The notes beneath the pieces were generated by a model. The model was not told the origin of the DNA. It made no database searches and was given only the letters and a program-made list of their open reading frames with translations. Shown in pieces: positions 59,189 to 64,000 of a stretch of DNA of 64,000 bases. The first letter of the stretch is position 1. Every line of letters starts with the position of its first letter. A program made the position numbers and the translations under genes. Source of the DNA: Streptomyces sp. Edi4 (GTDB taxonomy: Bacteria > Actinomycetota > Actinomycetes > Streptomycetales > Streptomycetaceae); the NCBI RefSeq assembly GCF_040253615.1, contig NZ_JBEJGY010000004.1, forward strand, positions 7,006,001 through 7,070,000, written 5' to 3'.

Positions 59189-60625
59189 TCAGCCCCGCAG
59201 CCGGGCCATCCAGGCCTCCACCTCGTCGGCGGCCCGGGGGAGGTCGGCCGACAGGTTCTCGTTGCCGTCCTCGGTGACCAGGATGTCGTCCTCGATCCGG
59301 ATGCCGATGCCCCGGAACTCCTCCGGGACGGTCAGGTCGTCCGACTGGAAGTACAGCCCGGGCTCGACGGTCAGCACCATGCCCGCGGCGAGGGTGCCCT
59401 CGACGTACAGCTCGGTACGGGCCTTGGCGCAGTCGTGGACGTCGAGGCCGATCATGTGCCCGGTGCCGGCGAGGGTCCAGCGCCGGAAGAGCCCGAGCTC
59501 GTACGCCTCGTCCACCGAGCGGCTGCCGAACAGGCCCCAGGAGGCGAGGTGTTCGGTCAGCACCCGCTGGGCGGCGTGGTGGAAGTCCCGGTACTTGGCG
59601 CCCGGCTTGACGGCGGCGATGCCGGCCGACTGCGCCGCGTACACCGCGTCGTACACCTTGCGCTGCGCGGGAGTGAAGCGGCCGTCGACGGGCAGGGTGC
59701 GGGTGACGTCGGCGGTGTAGAGATTGCGGCTCTCCACGCCGGCGTCCAGCAGCAGCAGGTCGCCGGGGCGGGCCTCGCCGTCGTTGCGCACCCAGTGCAG
59801 GGTCGTTGCGTGCGGGCCGGCGGCGCAGACCGAGGCGTACCCCACGTCATTGCCCTCGATCCGCGCGCGCATCCAGAACGTGCCCTCGATGGCCCGCTCC
59901 AGGGTCGGCCGGTCCGTGCCGAGGATGCCCACGACGTCCTCGAAACCGCGCGCGGTGGCCTGGACGGCGTGACGCAGGTCGGCGATCTCGAACTCGTCCT
60001 TGACCAGGCGCATTTCGGAGAGCGCGATCCGGAACTCGATGTCCCGCTCGGCGGTGACCTTGTCGCTCAGTGTGGCGTCGACGGCCGCGTCGTACCCGCG
60101 CAGCAGCCGGATCGGTCCACGCGCCTCGGCCAGCCGGCCGGTCAGGGTGCGGACATCACGGCAGGGCAGGCCTAGCAGGCGCTCGTTCTCGCTGAGGCTG
60201 TTGCGCCGGCCGTCCCAGAGCTCGCCGTGGTAGTCGAGCCAGAACTCGCCGGACTCGCGGTCGGAGCGGGGCAGCACGTAGGCGACGGCCTGGTGCCCGC
60301 CGCTCTCGCCCGGCTCGAGAACCAGGACGGCGTCCTGCGACTGATCACCCGTCAGGTACACGTAGTCCGACGACGGCCGGAAAGGGTAGTCCGTGTCGTT
60401 GGAGCGCACCTTGGGGTTGCCGGCGGGGATCACCAGGAGCTCACCGGGGAACTGGGCGGACAGCGCCGCCCGGCGGCGCGCGGTGTGCGGCGCCTGCGCG
60501 ATGGGCTGGAGGTCGCGGCGTTCGGTGTCCGCCCAGCCCTGCCTCATGTTCTCGGTGAGCTCGGTGCTCACGCCCCCGTACAGGCCGTTCTTGCGCGTCT
60601 TGTTCTCGTCTGTCTCATCCGTCAC
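59189..60625 (-). CDS. pepP: M24 Xaa-Pro aminopeptidase, distal copy
   Basis: 478 residues from GTG 60625 with AGGAGG 7 bases upstream. Same two-domain aminopeptidase P architecture. Metal ligands in LLLLDAGVESRNLYTADVT, AGTGHMIGLDVHD, TVEPGLYF and GIGIRIEDDILV. Very like the Streptomyces lividans aminopeptidase P I recall. With its neighbour it forms a tandem pair beside the biosynthetic cluster: one may be housekeeping and the other resistant, or both may act on product peptides. Upstream lies a 720-bp gene-free region. Confidence 0.93.
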   Translation of the reverse strand: MTDETDENKTRKNGLYGGVSTELTENMRQGWADTERRDLQPIAQAPHTARRRAALSAQFPGELLVIPAGNPKVRSNDTDYPFRPSSDYVYLTGDQSQDAVLVLEPGESGGHQAVAYVLPRSDRESGEFWLDYHGELWDGRRNSLSENERLLGLPCRDVRTLTGRLAEARGPIRLLRGYDAAVDATLSDKVTAERDIEFRIALSEMRLVKDEFEIADLRHAVQATARGFEDVVGILGTDRPTLERAIEGTFWMRARIEGNDVGYASVCAAGPHATTLHWVRNDGEARPGDLLLLDAGVESRNLYTADVTRTLPVDGRFTPAQRKVYDAVYAAQSAGIAAVKPGAKYRDFHHAAQRVLTEHLASWGLFGSRSVDEAYELGLFRRWTLAGTGHMIGLDVHDCAKARTELYVEGTLAAGMVLTVEPGLYFQSDDLTVPEEFRGIGIRIEDDILVTEDGNENLSADLPRAADEVEAWMARLRG

Positions 60626-61124
60626 AACAGCCTCCTGAGGCGAATGCGTCACTCAAGTCCTCCTCGACCGCCGACAGTCGGCGCCCCGAGGGGACTCGAC
60701 GGCCGGAGAAATCTCTGGGCGTGGTCATCGGCAAAAAACTCCGGGCCTGGTCATCGGCGCAGGTGAGCACAGCTCATCACGGACCGCGTGGTGCCGCCGG
60801 AACCCCCAACTCCGCGACCGGACCGGCTCCTTGTCGCGAACCGCACTCTCGCAGAACCTCCCCGCCCCCACTTCGTACAGATGTATGAAAGGTCGGTGGC
60901 GCTTTTTCGTCATCTGTCGATGGGCGGAACGCCGACAGCGCCACCGGGATGTGCCTCCGTCACGTTCGGATCATGCTCGCGGGAGGGCCGGCGCGGGTGG
61001 ACGCGGGCGCGCTTGGCGCAGTCGCGAAGGGCGCTGTCCGAGGGGGATGGGGGTGGGGAGCCGTCCCGAGTGGCCACGGGCGCGCGTGTGGTCGGCGCGC
61101 CCGGCCTGGGCGCCCCGCCGAGGC

Positions 61125-61178
61125 CCACATGACCAAGGCAGGCCACATGACAGAGGCAGACCACATGACAAAGGCAGG
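61125..61178. repeat. 18-bp tandem repeat, three copies
   Basis: Units CCACATGACCAAGGCAGG, CCACATGACAGAGGCAGA and CCACATGACAAAGGCAGG at 61125, 61143 and 61161. The period is a multiple of three and each copy contains ATGAC, so it may be remnant coding sequence (MTKAGH-like), but no gene context supports translation. Confidence 0.85.
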
Positions 61179-61219
61179 GAGACACTTCTCCCCGCCTGTC
61201 TCAAGATATAGCGCACCGG

Positions 61220-61238
61220 GGGGCTTGCCACAAGGCCC
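61220..61238 (+). promoter_or_regulatory. rifamycin-associated element (RAE)
   Basis: GGGGCTTGCCACAAGGCCC is a 19-bp imperfect inverted repeat matching the RAE known upstream of rifamycin-inactivating genes in actinobacteria. It lies 107 bases before the rph start. TTGCCA within it and CAGAAT at 61250 could form a promoter. It makes rph expression rifamycin-responsive in characterised strains. Confidence 0.9.
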
Positions 61239-61345
61239 AGGGGGGAGCGCAGAATCGGCGCCCGACACCAGCCGAAAGGGCCGGGCGGCCAGGACGCGAC
61301 CGTCCGCCGCACATCGACGGAGCACCACGCCTCGGAGGCAACGCA

Positions 61346-63955
61346 GTGACTGAGCAGTACGTGCTGGATCTTCAGGAGGCCGACGGGACGCCGCTCGCGC
61401 TCGTCGGCGGCAAGGCCGGGCACCTGGGCGCCCTCGCGCGGATCGAGGGGGTGGAGGTGCCGGACGGCTTCTGCGTGACGACCGAGGCCTTCGCCAGGGT
61501 CGTGGCCCGACAGCCATCGGTCGGCCAACTCCTCCAGCGGCTGGCCCGCGTGGAACCGGAGGACCGGGACGCCGTCCGTACGCTCAGCGCACAGCTGCGC
61601 CGGACCATCGAAGAGATCCCCCTTCCAGGCGACCTCGCCGCCGAGATCACCGACGCGCTCACCCGGCACGGCGAGCGGGACGCGTACGCCGTGCGGTCCA
61701 GCGCGACGGCTGAGGACCTGCCGACCGCCTCCTTCGCCGGTCAGCAGGACACGTACCTCAACATCGTGGGGCCGGCGGAGATCCTGCGGCACATCAGCCG
61801 GTGCTGGGCCTCGCTGTTCACGGAGCGGGCCGTGACCTACCGGGAGCGCAACGGCATCGACCACCGCGCGGTGCGCATGGCCGTGGTCGTGCAGCGGATG
61901 GCCGAGCCGCGGGCTTCGGGCGTGATGTTCACGGCCGACCCCGTCACGGGCAACCGCGCGATCGCCACCGTGGACGCCGGGTTCGGCCTTGGTGAGGCCC
62001 TGGTCTCCGGCCTGGTGAATCCGGACGTCTTCAAGGTGCGCGACGGCCAGGTCCTCGCCAGGACGATCGCCGCGAAGGCGTGCGCCGTCGACGCCGTGCC
62101 CGGCGGCGGTACGCGTGAGGTGGCCATCGACGCGGGGCGTCAGGAGGAGCCGGCGCTGACGGACGCGCAGGCCGTACGGCTGGTGGAACTCGGACGACGC
62201 ATCGAGGCGCACTTCGGCCGCCCGCAGGACGTCGAATGGTGCCTGGTCGGCGACACCTTCCACATCGTGCAGAGCCGCCCGATCACGACGCTGTTCCCGG
62301 TCCCGGACAGCGGGGACGAGGAGAACCACGTCTATCTCTCCGTCGGCCACCAGCAGATGATGACCGACGCCATCAAGCCACTGGGGCTCTCGGTGTGGCA
62401 GCTGACGGCCATGGCGCCGATGCCCGAGGCCGGCGGGAGGCTGTTCGTCGACGCCACCCGGCGGCTTGCCTCGCCCACGAGCCGCGCGGGCCTGCTCGAC
62501 CTCATCGGGCGCGGCGATCCGCTGACCAGGGACGCGCTGGAAACCGTCCTCGCCCGCGACGGGTTCCTTCCGTCGCTTCCCGACGCGCGGCCCGCCGGTC
62601 CGGCGCCCGGCGGCGCGCCCGCCGCCCCGATCGAGACCGACCCGGCCATTGTCACCGGACTGATCGAACGCAACCGTGCCGCCGTCGCCGCCCTCAAGCG
62701 CGACATCGAGACGAAGAGCGGACCGGCGCTCTTCGACTTCCTGCTCGACGCGTTCGCCACGCACAAGCGCGAGCTCGGTGATCCGCTGAGCATGCGGGCG
62801 ATCATGGCCGGCATGGAGGCTACCTGGTGGCTCAACGACAAGCTCCTTGAGTGGCTGGGCGAGAAGAACGCGGCGGACACGCTCATCCTGTCCGCCCCCG
62901 ACAACGTCACCTCGGAGATGGGCCTGGCGCTGCTCGACGTCGCGGACGCCATCCGCCCGTACCCGGAGGTGGTCGCGTACCTGGGGGGCGTCGGGGATGT
63001 CGCGGGCAACGGCTTCCTGGAGGAGCTGGGAAAGCTCACGGGCGGGGCCGAGGCGCGTGCCGCCATCGAGTCCTATCTCGACCGGTACGGCATGCGCTGC
63101 GTCGGCGAGATCGACATCACCCGGCCACGCTGGAGCGAACGCCCCTCGACTCTCGTGCCGGTCATCCTCGACAACGTCAGGAACTTCCAACCGGGCGCGG
63201 CGCAGCGGCGGTTCGAGCAGGGGCGGCAGAAGGCGCTGGCCAAGGAACAGGATGTGCTGGCCCGCCTGCGGGCCCTGCCGGACGGGGATGACAAGGCCGC
63301 CGAGACCGAGCGCGTGATCAGGCGCGTCAGGACCTTCACCGGATACCGGGAGTACCCCAAGTACGGCATCATCAGCCGGTACTTCGTCTACAAGCAGGCC
63401 CTCCTGAAGGAGGCCGGGCGGCTGGTGCGAGCCGGGGTGCTCGACGAGGAGGAGGACATCTTCTACCTCAGGTTCGAGGAACTGCGTGACGTCGCACGCT
63501 CGGGCCGGGTGGACGGCCGTCTCCTCCAGGAGCGCAGGGAAGCGTTCCGCTCCTACCAGGCGCTCACGCCGCCCCGGGTGCTCACCTCGGAGGGCGAGGC
63601 CCTGAACGGGGCCTACCGGCGCGACGACGTACCGCCCGGCGCGCTGAGCGGCATCCCGGTGTCCGCCGGGACCGTCGAGGGGCGGGCCCGCGTCGTCCTG
63701 GACATGGCGCACGCCGACCTCGAAGCGGGCGACATCCTGGTCACCACTTTCACCGACCCCAGCTGGTCGCCGCTGTTCGTCGCGATCGCGGGTCTGGTCA
63801 CGGAGGTGGGCGGCGTGATGACCCACGGCGCGGTGATCGCGCGGGAGTACGGCCTGCCCGCCGTCGTGGGCGTGGAGGGCGCCACCCGCCGGATCCGGGA
63901 CGGGCAGCGGATCCGGGTGCACGGGACGGACGGGTACGTGGAGATTTTGGCGTGA
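61346..63955 (+). CDS. rph: rifampin phosphotransferase
   Basis: 869 residues from GTG 61346 (ACTGAG frame, RBS weak; GGAGG at 61334). Three domains: ATP-binding PPDK-N-like (about 1-320; VGGKAGHLGALARIEGV, YAVRSSATAEDLPTASFAGQ, GVMFTADPVTGN), the rifamycin-binding helical domain (about 325-750; no counterpart in PEP synthase) and a C-terminal swivelling His domain with phosphohistidine His827 in GGVMTHGAVIAREYGLP. It phosphorylates the C21 hydroxyl of rifamycins, releasing AMP and phosphate. The RAE upstream supports this over a PEP synthase call. Tandem 8-bp repeats begin at the stop codon. Confidence 0.93.
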   Translation: MTEQYVLDLQEADGTPLALVGGKAGHLGALARIEGVEVPDGFCVTTEAFARVVARQPSVGQLLQRLARVEPEDRDAVRTLSAQLRRTIEEIPLPGDLAAEITDALTRHGERDAYAVRSSATAEDLPTASFAGQQDTYLNIVGPAEILRHISRCWASLFTERAVTYRERNGIDHRAVRMAVVVQRMAEPRASGVMFTADPVTGNRAIATVDAGFGLGEALVSGLVNPDVFKVRDGQVLARTIAAKACAVDAVPGGGTREVAIDAGRQEEPALTDAQAVRLVELGRRIEAHFGRPQDVEWCLVGDTFHIVQSRPITTLFPVPDSGDEENHVYLSVGHQQMMTDAIKPLGLSVWQLTAMAPMPEAGGRLFVDATRRLASPTSRAGLLDLIGRGDPLTRDALETVLARDGFLPSLPDARPAGPAPGGAPAAPIETDPAIVTGLIERNRAAVAALKRDIETKSGPALFDFLLDAFATHKRELGDPLSMRAIMAGMEATWWLNDKLLEWLGEKNAADTLILSAPDNVTSEMGLALLDVADAIRPYPEVVAYLGGVGDVAGNGFLEELGKLTGGAEARAAIESYLDRYGMRCVGEIDITRPRWSERPSTLVPVILDNVRNFQPGAAQRRFEQGRQKALAKEQDVLARLRALPDGDDKAAETERVIRRVRTFTGYREYPKYGIISRYFVYKQALLKEAGRLVRAGVLDEEEDIFYLRFEELRDVARSGRVDGRLLQERREAFRSYQALTPPRVLTSEGEALNGAYRRDDVPPGALSGIPVSAGTVEGRARVVLDMAHADLEAGDILVTTFTDPSWSPLFVAIAGLVTEVGGVMTHGAVIAREYGLPAVVGVEGATRRIRDGQRIRVHGTDGYVEILA

Positions 63956-64000
63956 CAGGTTGACAGGTTGACAGGTTGGCGGGCTGGCGGGTTGGCGGTC
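63954..64000. repeat. 8-bp tandem repeat after rph, runs off the window
   Basis: GACAGGTT repeats three times from 63954, overlapping the rph stop codon, and continues as GGCGGGCT/GGCGGGTT variants to the edge. Copy number beyond the window unknown. Confidence 0.8.

Larger units (their letters stand above)
60626..61345. other. 720-bp gene-free divergent region
   Basis: Between pepP (minus) and rph (plus). It contains an 11-bp direct repeat (TGGTCATCGGC at 60722 and 60748), an 18-bp triple repeat (61125-61178) and the rifamycin-associated element (61220-61238). A 62-codon minus-strand frame at 60725-60913 has no ribosome binding site or recognisable domain and is not called. Confidence 0.55.

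Noticed and set aside
60725..60913. 62-codon minus-strand frame upstream of pepP
   Set aside because: No ribosome binding site, domain or conserved context; kept as intergenic.
60877..60917. ACAGATG ... CATCTGT inverted repeat as a LAL operator
   Set aside because: Seven-base arms with a 27-base spacer are too weak to claim in a region of this length.
60971..63922. 983-residue open minus-strand frame
   Set aside because: Fully antisense to rph; GC-rich codon bias keeps the opposite frame open. The plus strand carries all catalytic motifs.
61346..63955. Annotation as phosphoenolpyruvate synthase
   Set aside because: The protein lacks the PEP-binding TIM barrel; the His domain follows a helical domain, and a RAE precedes it, both pointing to rifampin phosphotransferase.

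Overview
The window is high-GC actinobacterial chromosome, most likely Streptomyces: third positions are strongly G/C, GTG starts are common, stop/start overlaps (ATGA, GTGA) are frequent, and several loci are typical of the genus (a hopanoid-cluster end, a conservon, a LAL-type LuxR regulator, a rifamycin-associated element). All identifications rest on motifs and recalled family features; no search was run.

Layout. 0-2.3 kb: 3' end of what looks like the hopanoid cluster (hpnO-type aminotransferase, cut by the window edge), a XRE-cupin regulator with a double palindromic operator, and a small membrane protein. 2.3-10.4 kb: housekeeping and accessory single genes (tyrosine phosphatase, secreted S53 peptidase, SGNH hydrolase, epimerase, PPOX protein, metallo-beta-lactamase-fold hydrolase, an isolated tsaD copy divergent from a DCC-family protein). 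10.4-14.5 kb: ClC protein with CBS domains, zinc-ribbon protein, MarR regulator with a perfect palindrome, NmrA-like protein. 14.5-21.2 kb: narGHJI respiratory nitrate reductase (minus strand), divergent from a cupin/zinc-ribbon protein. 22-27.8 kb: small membrane protein, esterase, NmrA-like protein, thioesterase, class A PBP. 28-32.2 kb: five-gene conservon (CvnA kinase-like, roadblock, DUF742, GTPase, GAF protein). 32-38.5 kb: an acyl-CoA-dehydrogenase-like protein lacking the usual catalytic Glu, a 1.37-kb gene-free stretch, a Gfo/Idh/MocA oxidoreductase, tRNA-Pro(GGG), a divergent MarR/quercetinase pair with a perfect operator, and a DUF1206 protein.

38.6-60.6 kb is the most interesting part, a probable biosynthetic gene cluster without PKS or NRPS assembly lines. 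Minus strand: a stand-alone carboxylic acid reductase (A-T-R) and an MFS exporter. Plus strand: a tightly coupled ten-gene operon (LeuA-like synthase, MaoC-type dehydratase, IPNS-like oxygenase, CitE-like lyase, unknown protein, alpha/beta hydrolase, alpha-oxoamine-synthase-like PLP enzyme, ornithine-cyclodeaminase-like enzyme with an apparent fused GatC/AtzG-like tail, amidase, and a protein with circularly permuted ATP-grasp features). Minus strand again: a LAL regulator behind two tandem Xaa-Pro aminopeptidases. The enzyme set fits assembly of a small aminoketone or ketomethylene pseudopeptide, with the duplicated peptidases as candidate self-resistance or processing enzymes. I do not recognise a characterised cluster with this gene order.

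61-64 kb: a rifampin phosphotransferase gene (rph) preceded by a 19-bp rifamycin-associated element, with short tandem repeats on both sides.
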